Of a DNA stretch of 64,000 nt, positions 35,264 to 46,527 are shown piece by piece. This stretch comes from [Phialemoniopsis] sp. UDSM-2020 (lineage: Eukaryota; Ascomycota; Sordariomycetes; Thyridiales; Thyridiaceae), in the NCBI GenBank assembly GCA_018873225.1, contig JAEILZ010000002.1, forward strand, positions 868,001 through 932,000, read 5' to 3'. Positions within the stretch are counted from its first letter, which is position 1, and the number at the start of each line of letters is the position of its first letter. The notes under the pieces were generated by a model that saw only the letters and a program-made list of their open reading frames with translations, had not been told where the DNA came from and ran no database searches. The position numbers and the translations under genes are program-made.

Positions 35264-36302
35264 GATGGACTCATGCCTTCATGTTTCAGGCTTGAATGGA
35301 ACGGCGCTGCCCGTCCGACACTTCGGACTGCCCAGGGTTGATAACGGTCGGCGATGACTAGGCCTATGCCACCTAAACCCTTTTCACGGGTAAAAGAGCG
35401 GAGAAGAGTTATCAATAAAGTGTTTCCTGATGTTGTTCAGGACGCTGATCAGGCGTAGTGCGTACTCAAGTTGGCGTGACAAAGCAGCAAGCTGAGTGAG
35501 AGTAGAAATAGAATAATTCCTGGGGCTCTCAAGCGGGATGATCTGAAAGATAGAACCAAGCCGGTTGGTGGGCACTTCATAAGTCTTTTTAAACAATTCT
35601 TGCTGGGTCATTGGCAATCCTCCAGCCTACTTCACCATTTGTCACCACCAAACCAGCCATAATTTCCGTTTTCAGGTCGCAAGCCTTACCTCCCAATAGA
35701 AAGGCTGAGTCAAAGAAATCAAAGCTTGCCAGGAACTTTGGTAAGTCAACGTCAAAGCCAAACCAGGCACGTCGTCCAACCCGTGTTTCCGCCTCTCGTC
35801 CTTACTGTCCTACATCTCGAGCTCCAAAGCTACTCTCATTGCTGCCGCTTATTGTACTGTCATTGCTACATTCAAAGGCTGGATTGCTTCAACATCTACC
35901 ACAAGCGCACTGAATCATATGATTTGTGTCTACACCCCGCGGCTTAACCCCAGGTTTGGCTCCACTTCAGTCCATTCCCAATCAACGCTGCAGGTGCAGA
36001 ATACTAAGTCTCACTAATCATCATATGATTTCTATCCTGGCGCTTCTCGGCAGCCGAAGCTGCATGGCCAGGCTTGGCAACAATATCCAGGGCAGAGTTT
36101 CGGTGACCAGTAGACGCTCAGCTCCAAGGACGAACACGAAAACGAAAGCGAAACTACGTCACGCGGTGTAAACACGGTACTGAGAAAAGGCGTCACACTT
36201 CCCGCACTACTGATTGTCTTCTGGTCCTTTCTTCGAACGGATACAAGCACAAGGAACTACACAGTTCGACATATCGAGACTCGAGCATTCAAGTTCAATC
36301 AA
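35264..36302. promoter_or_regulatory. divergent intergenic region, STAND / SDR
   Basis: About 1 kb separates the two divergent starts. A 77-codon reverse frame (35384-35617, MPMTQQELFKKTYEVPTN) lies just upstream of the STAND gene in the same direction. It has a plausible composition but no known motif, so it is not called as a gene. Confidence 0.4.
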
Positions 36303-37151
36303 ATGGCAGACTTACAACCAGTGCTAGTCGTGCTAGGCTCAGGCGGCATGGGCCTTGCCATCGCTCGGCGTCTAGGCACGGGCCACAAGGTCATACTAGC
36401 CGACTTTGCCCAGCAAACACTCGACGCCGCAGCGACCACCCTCCGGGATGGCGGGCACGACGTCGGCACGCACGTCGTCGATGTGGCGAGGTACGACTCT
36501 GTCGCGCAGCTCGCAAAGGCGGCCGGCGAGGCCGGCGCGCTCCGGACGGTGGTCAGCACGGCGGGGATCTCGCCCGTCATGGGCACCCCGAAACAGATCT
36601 ACGAAGTGGACTTGCTCGGCGCGGCGAATGTCCTCGACGCGTTCCTTCCCGTGATGTCGCGCGGCTCGTCGCTGGTCATCATCGCCAGCATCGCGGGGCA
36701 CCTTGCCGGCGCAGCCATCTCGCCCGAGCTGGAGCGACACCTAGCCACGGCGCCGCGCGACCAGATGTTGACACACAAGGCAATTGACCTCTCGTCTCCC
36801 GAGAGCGTGGGATCGGCGTACAGCATCGCCAAGAAAGGCGTCCTCTTACGCGCGCAGGCGGCAGCCGCTGGGCTAGGCGCGGCGCGCGGGGTGCGGGTCA
36901 ACACGGTGAGCCCCGGCGTGATCGCGACGGCGATGGCGCGTGCGGAGATGGAGACGGCGCCCGCGGCGATTCAGGGTATGGTGGACGTGACGCCCGGGAA
37001 GAGGCCCGGGACGGCCGAGGACATTGCCAATGCCGTGGCGTTCTTGGCGAGCGCCGAGGCGGCGTACGTCAATGGGACGGACCTCGTGGTTGACGGCGGG
37101 TGTTTGGCGGGGCTGGCGCAGATTTCGAGGGGGCAAGCTGGATCGGGGTAA
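36303..37151 (+). CDS. short-chain dehydrogenase/reductase (SDR)
   Basis: This is an NAD(P)-dependent oxidoreductase of 282 residues, single exon. The Rossmann start is VLVVLGSGGMGLAIARRLG, with GSGGMG in place of the usual TGxxxGxG. The catalytic residues are Ser in VIIASIAGHLAG (about residue 125) and YSIAKKG (YxxxK, about 178-182). The cofactor-side NTVSPGVIATAMA and the C-terminal NGTDLVVDGG are typical of classical SDRs. A spacer of about 50 residues between Ser and Tyr is much longer than the usual 12-15, with an inserted segment (SPELERHLATAPRDQMLTHKA). It is very GC-rich compared with flanking DNA and intronless. The substrate is unknown; bacterial relatives with the same Gly motif exist in my recollection, so horizontal origin is possible but unproven. 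Confidence 0.85.
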   Translation: MADLQPVLVVLGSGGMGLAIARRLGTGHKVILADFAQQTLDAAATTLRDGGHDVGTHVVDVARYDSVAQLAKAAGEAGALRTVVSTAGISPVMGTPKQIYEVDLLGAANVLDAFLPVMSRGSSLVIIASIAGHLAGAAISPELERHLATAPRDQMLTHKAIDLSSPESVGSAYSIAKKGVLLRAQAAAAGLGAARGVRVNTVSPGVIATAMARAEMETAPAAIQGMVDVTPGKRPGTAEDIANAVAFLASAEAAYVNGTDLVVDGGCLAGLAQISRGQAGSG

Positions 37152-38462
37152 ATGGGGCAGTTCTGTACCGGAGAATTGATTGATACAGTGGGCAAAGCCT
37201 AGGAAACACGTGCCAAGCATTCATACGGCCTCTACATTTGTCATTGCTGTCAAAGATGACGAAAGCTAAGGCGCAATCAGACTACAGTGGCGTTTGCGCC
37301 GTGCTACAGCGTCATCGGACCCAAACATGATCTCTCTCACTTCAGTCAAGACAAAGGCACTGTGACTCAACATTTGCATGTGATGGCAAAGAAATGTTCG
37401 AGAAGCATGAGTAAGTAACACGGCAGGCAGGTAGTAAGGAGAGACGCCCTTGGTTTACCGCCGGAAGTATACGGTTTCCATTGCTAATCTGATCCGAAAA
37501 AGAGTGCTCCGAGCCGAGCCGGAGAGGCCGGTGTCGGGTCGGGGAGGCCAGGGGAGAAAGAGGGAGAAAAATTGCCCTGTTTGGCACTGGCTTGGCACGT
37601 GATGGCGCGTGGATTCGGCGACAGAAGAATGATCGACTAACCTTACGAAGTACGTAGTTCAGGGCAGGAACCAACGATGAGAGCCTGTCTTATCGCAACG
37701 TGGGTCCATCCGGGATCTGCTCAGGGCGAAGCTTGGGTGAGGATAGCTTGGACAGGTACCTGTCAGCGAAGCTCGACAGCGCTAACGCAGCTAAAAGCAG
37801 TCTAGCAGGTACATTCTGCAGTGCTTCGTCACAGGCACCAGGTCACTGGCGCGCTGCAGGGGAGCCGCCCGGGTGCAACGCTATCCGTGTCACCTCACTT
37901 TTTCTTTTTTGGTGCGTTATCGTCAGAGGCGGCCAATTTCCGCCAACAGTCAGCCAGCCAGGGATGCATTGCTTTTTTGTTTTGGATGTCTCTGCACAGC
38001 AATCCTGCGGAATAAGGAATGAAAACGTGAATGAGCCATCAGTAATGCCTTTACTGAGCAGAGGTGAGTCAATTGACCAAACGCAGAGCGAGGTGGGCGA
38101 AAGTTACGCAATGGCGGGTCCAAAATGAGTGAGGTCCCCTTTTTTTTCTCATCGTGCTTTGCCTAGCAACAACCCTTGTGGATCGCGACTGCCCCCATCC
38201 GACGCCGGAGCGGGCGATAGCAGGAGTTATCAGGAATTGTTCGGGAAGCTTCGACCGCCGTCGCCATCTGATAACGCCATCTTTTTCTTATCCTGCCCAA
38301 TCTTCGAGAGAAAAGCTCGAGCTCCTTCCTTCCAAGCATCATCAATCACACCACCTCTAAACCACCATCACCACTTTCCACTCACTTCGCAGTCAGACCC
38401 CAAAAGGTTGATCTTGTCTTTCTTTCCACTCTCCACACAAAATCACCACAAGCACAATCACC
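37152..38462. promoter_or_regulatory. upstream region of the peroxiredoxin gene
   Basis: This 1.3-kb region has no supported gene; a 142-codon frame at 37700-38128 has no recognisable features. A TGAGTCA at 38065-38071, about 390 bases before the ATG, matches the AP-1/Gcn4-type consensus, plausible for an oxidative-stress gene. A CT-rich and CACCA-rich leader (38330-38460) precedes the start and is probably 5' UTR. Confidence 0.45.
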
Positions 38463-39221
38463 ATGTCGACCGCCTTCGTCCAGCGCCCGGCCCCCGACTT
38501 CAAGGCCACCACCGTCTTCCCCGGCGGTGAGTTCAAGGACATCTCCCTGTCCGACTACCTTGGCCAGTGGTAAGTATCATCTTGCGCTCTGCTTCCTCTC
38601 TCTCTGCTCCCACCTCCCTTCTCGACGCCTGATGCTAACCAGCTGTCGCAACACTACAGGGTCGTCCTCCTCTTCTACCCCATGGACTTCACCTTTGTCT
38701 GCCCCACCGAGATCATCCAGTACAACGACGCCCTGGCCCGCTTCCGCGAGATCAACACGACCGTCTTTGGCGTCTCGACCGACTCGCACTTCTCCCACCT
38801 CGCCTGGATCGAGAAGCCCCGCAAGCAGGGCGGCCTCGGCGAGGACCTGCAGCTGCCCCTCATCGCCGACCCTTCGCACAAGATCAGCCGCTCCTACGGC
38901 GTCCTGATCGAGGACGAGGGCGTCGCCCTGCGCGGCCTCTTCATCATCGACCCCAAGGGCGTCCTGCGCCAGATCACCGTCAACGACCTCGCCGTCGGCC
39001 GCGACGTCGAGGAGACGATCCGCCTCGTCCAGGCCTTCCAGTTCACCGACCAGTACGGCGAGGTCTGCCCCGCCGGCTGGCAGCAGGGCTCCAAGGGCAT
39101 GAAGGCCGACCCCAAGGGCTCCCTCGAGTACTTTGCCGCCCAGGACTCGCCCCTCGAGATCCGCAACGGCGCCAACGGCACCAACGGCGACGACTCGCGC
39201 AAGCGCACCCGCGACCACTAG
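38463..39221 (+). CDS. TSA1: typical 2-Cys peroxiredoxin (TSA1/PRX1 type)
   Basis: This thiol peroxidase reduces hydrogen peroxide and organic hydroperoxides using thioredoxin, mainly in the cytosol. Exons 38463-38569 and 38660-39221 (90-nt intron) give 222 residues. The peroxidatic cysteine is in FTFVCPTE (about residue 50) and the resolving cysteine in GEVCPAGW (about 173). The sensitivity motifs GGLG (in [13 protein letters not shown]) and the C-terminal YF (LEYFAAQ) are both present, so the enzyme is expected to be prone to hyperoxidation. The tail after YF is extended and hydrophilic ([18 protein letters not shown]), longer than yeast Tsa1 in that part. Codon use is strongly biased to C-ending codons, consistent with high expression. 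Confidence 0.95.
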
Positions 39222-39638
39222 GTGCTGCCCGCGTGGCCCGGCCCGGGGCCTCTTGACGACTGTCTTTTGATTGCAATGAATCTCTGAAAGAGAAAGAATG
39301 AAGGAATGGATTTTGCTGGTAAAACCGGTGCGAGTGTTGTGTGCGCGTGTACTCTACACAGTCTTAGACGGAGCATAGACCCAAACCTAGACCTAGACCT
39401 AGACCTAGACCTAGATGCTTAGGAATTCTCAATTAATTTTCTATCTCACAACGAAACCTTATACTGTCTTGCGGTGTTGTCCGTTGAATTAATTTCACCG
39501 ACATGTGTCCATGATGATACATTATTATTCGCATTCTGGGTGCGAGATCTAGCTATGGGAGCCCATGCCTGTTATCAAAATCCCTTCCATCCTGATGCAG
39601 AATGATGAATCTGGTGAGTGGTCCAGCTCACTTGGACA
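39222..39638. other. convergent intergenic region with hexamer repeat
   Basis: 417 bases lie between the stops of TSA1 and the inverted BTB gene. The region carries the 3' UTRs and a tandem hexanucleotide array listed separately. Confidence 0.5.
39386..39415. repeat. (CCTAGA)5 microsatellite
   Basis: Five exact tandem copies of cctaga run over 30 bases in the 3' flank of TSA1. It is a simple sequence repeat, and its unit differs from the fungal telomere unit. Confidence 0.9.
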
Positions 39639-40771
39639 TCAGTCAGATTGAGACGCTTCGTCCCTACACGCATGGCAAATGAACTTCAACTCTCCATTAC
39701 CATCTTTGCCAGAATAGTAGGCGTGGGCACCACGAATCTCATAGCCGCCGTCATCACAGTGCTCACAGAGTGCTTCCTGGCCAAAATCGGGCTGGATGTC
39801 GCGGGAATGAGCTAGTCGGGTAAATATCCCTGTTGCGAGCTTCGGAACGCTGTCAATCAGAGAAGGAAACTCTCTCTTGTTGAAGACATTAAACCTATAC
39901 CGGTAGATGACGTGCAGAATGTACTCCTGTAGCGCGACAGCGTGCGGGTGGCCGTAGGCAGCTTCCACAGCATCTCCAATCTCAGAGATAGAAAATTCAC
40001 CGGAGTCGTACGCTGACATCTTCACTCGCAGGCCTTTCAAGCCCTTCTCGAAGGCGGATTTGGCAAGTTTTTTGAGCTTTGATAGCAGGAAGTAGTCGCC
40101 GATCGTCCAGAGCATCACGTTGCACTTGTGGACCGTCCAGCCATTCGACTTCGCGTCAACCAGTCGGTTCAACGTCAAATTATAGTCTGAGAGCCACCCA
40201 TTAGCAACTTGTACTCGAACGATCACTGCATGGAGCTAACATACCGAGGCTGTAGATGTAGATCAGCAGGGAATGAACCAAATCAGGATCCTGATCCTCC
40301 AGAACTACCTCACGAGTTGTAGCCTCCTGGACGCCATGATTAGTAACAATTACATGTTGGTAACGACGTCAGAGAGCTCACAGTGCATTTTCCGTTGAAG
40401 CAGTTGTTGAACCACACACTCCTGCTGCAAAGGATGATTCGGTGGACTTTCCAGGTCCTGTCACCGCACACGACCGTGGCATCCGCGAGATATCCGGACT
40501 CCAACAAGGCCAGGCTACACATCATGAATTAGTCCCGACTTTGTAGATGAAAAATGATACGGTATCGTCGGACTCACTCCGATTTGAAGCGAGGTTTAGC
40601 CTCGCGGAAAACCTGGGTCATGGGAGCCAAAGCTGAGGCCGGCTCTGGCTTTTGAGCTGATGCCAACGCGTGTCCACTATCATTGCGAGATGCTGCGATT
40701 GACTCGGCTTCTGGGAGAGGCGCTGATGCAGCCTCGTCGCCCTTTCTGGCCGTTTTGGGATGAGCTGACAT
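39639..40771 (-). CDS. BTB/POZ domain protein, array member 1 (inverted)
   Basis: This is a BTB/POZ protein-interaction domain protein of 318 residues. Exons are 40771-40578, 40514-40382, 40326-40245 and 40186-39639. Exon 2 is 133 nt and exon 3 is 82 nt, the same as in members 2-5, and the phases agree. The BTB core is LALLESGYLADATVVCGDRTWKVHRIILCSRSVWFNNCF then EDQDPDLVHSLLIYIYSL. The shared middle domain has VMLWTIGDYFLLSKLKKLA and SISEIGDAVEAAYGHPHA. A C-terminal CxxC pair (CEHC, CHAC) suggests a zinc ribbon. The N-terminal 65 residues are a low-complexity Ala/Pro/Ser/Glu-rich tail not shared with paralogues. Such fungal BTB proteins are candidates for adaptor roles, for instance with Cullin-3, but none is shown here. 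Confidence 0.88.
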
Positions 40772-41454
40772 CCTGCTTGAAGTTGGTGTTGCGAGAACCG
40801 GCGACTCAAGTTTAGGTGATGAGGTGAGGATTGTTTCGAAATTTAGCGGTGCAGCCTAAGACCCAACGGGTTCGGAGAAGAAGATGGGTTTTGATGAGCA
40901 CCTTTGAGAAAAAGGTGAAGGAAGTCAGACACGAAAGCCGTCTGAAAATGGAGGCGGAGGGGGAATGCCAGTGAAGGAGGTTTTGGAGCAACGGCCTGCC
41001 AAGTTCAAGTAAACCTGTACAGACAAGTCAATTCACTAATGTAGTGGCTGTTAGCTTGGTAGACATTCCTTGCTACGGAGCTGCTCTTACGTCGAGCGGC
41101 CAGCTTTCATGACCAGAACCCAGACTTCGTCACCTGGCACAGTCTGCAGCATCACTTTTCAAAGCCATCACCTTCCAGCACCTCCTTGCAGAGTGATGAA
41201 CCACAGCATCTGAGAGGGCCGCGTCCTCACTTCAGTTTTCAGTCACTTTTGCCTGGCTTTACTCTCGGATACCCAGCATCAAATTGGTCAATACTTTCGA
41301 CAGCTGTGCTGTCCTTTTCCCAAAGTCATCTCCGCTGCCCACACAGATTTCTCGACCATCTCATCTTCTAACAACATTACCTTCAACATATCAGCAGCCA
41401 TTCCCATTGGATCGCCTTGACAACTCGACCAGTCTTGCCCCAGCAAAAGGCAAG
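40772..41454. promoter_or_regulatory. divergent promoter, BTB members 1 and 2
   Basis: 683 bases separate the starts of the inverted first and the second array member. No other gene was seen. Confidence 0.5.
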
Positions 41455-42494
41455 ATGCCGGTCTCCTCCGATGCCACCGCCCAAGCCGATGGCGACCGAA
41501 GCGTGAAGGAACAGCTTCGCGAGAAATCCGAGTTCGTCCCTATCCCGCTCTTGATCCAGTGTCATGTGCTAACTAGACACAATCAGTCTTGACCTCCTTG
41601 GGACCGGTCTCTTTGCTGATGTCAAGATCATATGTGGCGAGAAGACATGGGAAGCCCATAGGGCAATCCTTTGCACCAGAAGCGAATGGTTCAAGGCATG
41701 CTTCAACGGACAGACACAGGTACTAGCTTCCTCACTGATGTTATGCATGTATAGCTATGAGACTAATCAAGCTACAGGAGTCTCAGGATCTGGAGGTGAA
41801 GCTGAACGATGAAGATCCGGCCCTGGTAGAGTCCCTGTTGCTTTACCTTTATAGCTGCAGTACGTGACCTTCTCTTGCAATATTGACACCCTGTTAACAA
41901 ACGTCAGATTTCGAGAAGGCCAAGGCCAAGATCCTCGACCTAACGGACTGGACACCCTACAAAGTCTGCGTCATGCTTTGGAAGATAGGAGACTACTTCC
42001 TCCTGCAAGACTTGCAAGATAGCAGCCGGGATGCCCTGTCCACTCTTTTTGCGACCGACATCCACCGACTCTGTGCTCTCAACAACCCAGCAAAATTCCC
42101 CATTGAGGAAATAAGCGACGCTATCGAGGCCGCATATGCCATTCCGAACGCCACACTTATCCAGCAACGCCTGACAGCGTATCTGTATGATGGTCGATAC
42201 AATACTCTCAAGAGCCCTGAGCTAGCGAAGCTCGCAGAGAGAGTGCCTCGCTTCGCTGTTGACTTTATGACGCTATTTCAGGATGCTCACGAGTACAAGC
42301 TTCCTTCGCACGCGCGGCGATGTGGCGAGTGCAGCGGCATGATTCGACGTGACGCCGAAGCAATGGTTTGGAACACCACGACTCCGAACCCGAAAACCAT
42401 GATTGTGCACGCAAAATGCATCGATTTCAACTTCTACGAACTTTGCTCGGAGTCTGACGACGATGATGAAGAGGAGGAGGATGATGAATGGTAG
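41455..42494 (+). CDS. BTB/POZ domain protein, array member 2
   Basis: This 292-residue BTB protein has exons 41455-41531, 41587-41719, 41778-41859 and 41908-42494. The first donor is GTTCGT, weaker than usual, but its position and phase (after GA, giving Asp before the BTB core) match the paralogues. The core reads [39 protein letters not shown] and [15 protein letters not shown]. The middle domain has [19 protein letters not shown] and [15 protein letters not shown]. The C-terminal CGEC..HAKC keeps the putative zinc ribbon, followed by an acidic tail of Asp and Glu ([14 protein letters not shown]). It appears intact and is the best-preserved plus-strand copy, together with member 5. Confidence 0.88.
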
Positions 42495-44607
42495 CTGCTT
42501 GATTCCGAAACGATAGGAAGAATGTTCCAGCAACATCGCTGACTAGAGAGCACTTGACGTGTTCTGGCGCCTTCTGAATCGCAGTCTTGAAGTGTGGCGG
42601 CAGGACGGATGATACGACGATGATGATCTGCGCATTATCCACCAAGGAAGGGGGCAAACGAACAGATGATACACTTTTGCAGCTGTTGCCTGTACAACAC
42701 GGACCACTGCGACTGATCTCCGAGCTGGATTGCTTACGAAGATTCGACATCATTGCGTGTTGGTGTTCAAGTGGCTTAAGGAAGACACGATGGTCCATGT
42801 CACTCCGAAAGCTAGATTTCCAATACATACACCGCGAACAGCACGAAGTCCTACGAGTAGAGCTGAAAGAAACTTTTGCAACCAAAACTACGGGTGCACT
42901 TTAATACTATGTGTGCTGTTTTGAAATCAACTACACCATGTGCCTCAGTGACTGCAATATGACTGTATCAACAGGAATGCCGCATAATGCGATTCCCTCC
43001 AGTGAGTTATGAGGCGCCTGAAACTCCGCCCGACTCTGCAGAGATCTGTCTCAATCACATCTTAGACCAGGGTTCTACTATAGTAAGAATTCCCTTTTCA
43101 TTGTTGTCCTTTTTTTTTTTTTGGTCTGTTTGCACATCATAAAGGGGATCAAGCTGCTTTGAGGTGGCTTGAGCGCCACCAAGCTATAAGAGCACATCCT
43201 TCACATCGTCTACCGATATAGGCATGATATCTTTGACCTGCCGGACTTTGCATCTCTCCTTGGCAAGGTCCCGGGGCTTGCAATGGGAGGGTTGCCCGCC
43301 TGGCTGACGCTCGGGGTGTCAAGGTCGATATTGTTGATTATGACTTCTGTACCAATTTTCGTGAATTGACCGAAGAAGACGACCACGACACTTACGCCTA
43401 CCAATCCGGAGAAGACGGCAATGGAAATTTGTGTATGTCTGCCACAGTTGCAAAGACAAGACAGAACATACACTATGAGATGAGATAGCTGGCTCATCAG
43501 GGTAAGGAAATGTCACGTAGGAAGGCCTAATGGTTTCACACACGGGCGATCGAGATGGTCGTTCCGCTCTCATAGCTAGACTTCCCACAAAGAGACTGCG
43601 AATTAGGAACAGATGATTTAGAACCCGTCTGCAAGCCCATCGAGAGACCAATGACTTCTATATCCATTTCATGCCCTTGATGGGATCCAACTTGAAGTGT
43701 AACTCTAAAACTTAGTTAGGGTACCTTACAGTGAGGCTCTGCTCGAGCGAGCAATCAACTGCCTCCTGTCTGTGCATTTGTTCAATTATTTCCTTGGCAG
43801 TTCGATCACATGGACAGTTGTTTGCTCTATAGCTTGTTTGCAGTGCCAAAGGGGAGACTCCCAGCCTTCAATGAGTGTTCTTTCTTTGCTGGAGAGTTTG
43901 TTCATTCTTGGTCATTCTTGGTGTCTTTGTGTGCTGAGAAATATGGAACACAATGAAGACACTCCTGACACATAAATGTAGAACCCCTTCAGCCCAAGGA
44001 ACCTGATCATATCGCCTTGTGCCTGTTGCAGGCTTCAATTCGATCCCTCTGCCATATATTAAACTTTCCTTTAAGGTGAATATCGTCTTGATGCCGAGCT
44101 AGGTACATTCCGCCGACAAGGAACTGCTATGCTTGCTATATATCACTTATCCTGCTTTTTTATCTTGTCAGCAAGCCTATTTCTCGCCATACTGAAGTCA
44201 CTTGCTTCTCTTGCCTTGTCTTGCTGTCCTCATTACTCCAACAAGTCTCGTCTGTGAAGAGGACCTCTTGATCGCCCAGACAGGTGTGTGTCCGTATTGC
44301 TACTTAGGGTGAATGGGAATGTTCCGAAGTTGCTGAGTTCGACATGTCGCATTCACCACAACCAGTTGGGAAACTTAGCTTCCTCGTAGTGACGAACAAC
44401 TCTTCTGGAGGCTTTGTTGCTTCGATGCCTAATGTGTCACTCTCAAGTACAGGCATTCACCTTGTCTGCTACCCAGAGCCGCGCACGCGCCCGTGCCACC
44501 CTCCACGACCCCCATTCTTCGCCTTATCTCAGATGATGCAGACAGAGCAAAACCCTCTCCACCGCAAAGACTGACCAGTCCAACAGAGTTGAGTTCCATC
44601 TTCCATC
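42495..44607. other. intergenic gap inside the BTB array
   Basis: This 2.1-kb gap has no recognisable BTB remnant. A poly-T run lies near 43120. A 95-codon reverse frame (43210-43497) has one hydrophobic segment (ISIAVFSGLVGVSVVVVFF) that could be a membrane helix, but it has no known family and no good splice-linked upstream exon, so I leave it uncalled. Confidence 0.4.
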
Positions 44608-45437
44608 ATGGATGATCATCAAGTCTTGCGTCGCGGAACGGCAGGCATTAATCTATCCGAGTAAATCGTCCTATTAAGAATCCCCATAGACCTCGTCAAC
44701 TGATTTTACGCGCATAGCATCGAGCTCTTCGAGTCAGGCCTCTGTTCCGATGCCACTGTCGAGTGTGGAGGTAGAACATGGAATGTTCACCGGGTGATTC
44801 TAGGAAGCAGGAGCCTCTGGTTCCAGAAATGCTTCTTTGGCCCTTGCCAGGTAATCCTCCTAATCAATAGAATTTACATATACAGCTCTCCAGTCTGACA
44901 GAAGTCATAGGAGGCCCAGGATAACAAAATCATAATCACGGAGGAAGACCCTATTCTGGTCGAATGTCTGCTGTTGTACATCTACAGCCGTGGTAGGTCA
45001 CCTTGATTTCTGTTCTTGAGACTGAGTGCTGATCGTCATCAGACTTCGATCTGACCTTCGCAACGCTAGAGGATCTTACAGGATGGACAAAGTGGAAGAT
45101 GCTTGTCATACTCTGGAAATTGGTAAACTACTTCCTTTTTCCAGAGCTACTGGACTCGATTGTCAACTACAAGAAGGATCTATTTCGGCAAGACGAAGCT
45201 CGACTCCACCCTGGCCACCCTTGGCCGTTTGCCCTCGCCGAGATCAGCGACGCCATTGAAGCCGTTTACGAGATGCCACACGCAGCACATATCCAAAAGG
45301 ATCTTACGAGGCTTCTCTTCCATGGTCGAAACAGCATATTCAGGACCAAGGAGTTCACCGAGCTCGTGGAGAGGATTCCACTGTTTGCTGTGGACTACAT
45401 CACCGTTCTTCAGGAAGGTCAAGCACAATTTCTGTGA
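44608..45437 (+). CDS. BTB/POZ domain protein, array member 3, short C-terminus
   Basis: Exons 44608-44660, 44718-44850, 44911-44992 and 45043-45437 give 220 residues. Exons 2 and 3 are again 133 and 82 nt. The core is IELFESGLCSDATVECGGRTWNVHRVILGSRSLWFQKCF and EDPILVECLLLYIYSR; the middle part is ILWKLVNYFLFPELLD and [15 protein letters not shown]. The frame stops right after VLQEGQAQFL, where paralogues continue for about 60-70 residues with the CxxC pair. A shifted frame downstream starts with CENQ but I see no second CxxC. It is therefore truncated, either a shortened functional BTB protein or an early pseudogene. Confidence 0.82.
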
Positions 45438-46527
45438 GAATCAGGCTTCCAACGGTGTGATTCTTCTACTCTGCAAGGTGACCTTGAGTTGCATCGACGA
45501 GGCAGTGCTTTGACCGATCCAGCAGACCCCGAATTACGAGTCTTGCTTGCTTCGCACATACCAGGTGCACAATAATGAGACTTTCACGATCAGCAACGAG
45601 TGCGGTCATGAGACGGAGCCAGAGTAAGGTTTAGCGGTACGTTCTTTTTTTCCCACAAGCGGCGGATAGGCATCCATTCGCAACACTGCCAGTTCTTATC
45701 GGTCATGGTCTCAGATGGGGTAATGGGTGTCCCAGGAAAATCTGCGACAGGTTGGGTTGTGTGTTTCGGCTTTCTCGGGTTTTTGCTTATCCTAGACGAA
45801 TGGGCTTTGCCATGGGATTGATGAGAAACAGTACCATATATTGGTACAATATCGCACATGGGAATCAACGGAGCATGTGCGACTGGCAACTTGCTGTTGA
45901 ATTTTGGGCCCCTCGTAGAGGAGAATCGAGCTTTGCATGGCTAGCTGCATCCCTTTATTGCATCTGGCTAGATAGCAATTAATATCTCTGGTACTTTGCT
46001 TTCCCGTTTCTGATGAACAGCATGGTCTTGACTGTAGACAGCAAACAATAACGGTCAAGGCCTTTTGAGATATATACACGGATTCTCTCTGACCATGCTG
46101 CAAGTTAGTCTTCTCTCCTGCAATTGTCCAGTGTCGTAGGGGTAGTCTTGAGGCTTGACTGGACCATTGAAACTTTCCATGCTGATAGTATTACTTTGCA
46201 ATTAAATATTTTGTACAGAGCCTGAATATCATGTTGTCCTCATTCATCTCTCAGATTCGCTTCACCAAAGTGTCCAAGTTATCTGTCGCCTTGGCTGCTC
46301 CTCTTCCCCCTGCAATCCTTTACAACTGCTTTCAAAATTACCCTCCCAACGACAAAACAACAACAACGCGACTGAAAGATCAACACTCCCATCGAATTGA
46401 GGTTGGTTACATCTTTCAGCCTGCATCCACACGCAGTCTCTCAACAAGGTTATTTCCAAAAGGATCAACATCTCAACCTACTCAAACTACGTTGGCATCT
46501 CAAACGACCTTTCCCTCAAAGCTCGTA
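45438..46527. other. intergenic, no gene seen
   Basis: About 1.1 kb lies between array members 3 and 4. The first 150 bases may hold the decayed C-terminal coding part of member 3. No other supported frame was found. Confidence 0.4.

Noticed and set aside
37700..38128. 142-codon frame upstream of the peroxiredoxin
   Set aside because: No motif, no splice partner, and it lies in the probable promoter.
43210..43651. Small membrane protein on the reverse strand in the BTB array
   Set aside because: One hydrophobic segment only; the connecting intron would be about 33 nt, too short, and no family is recognised.
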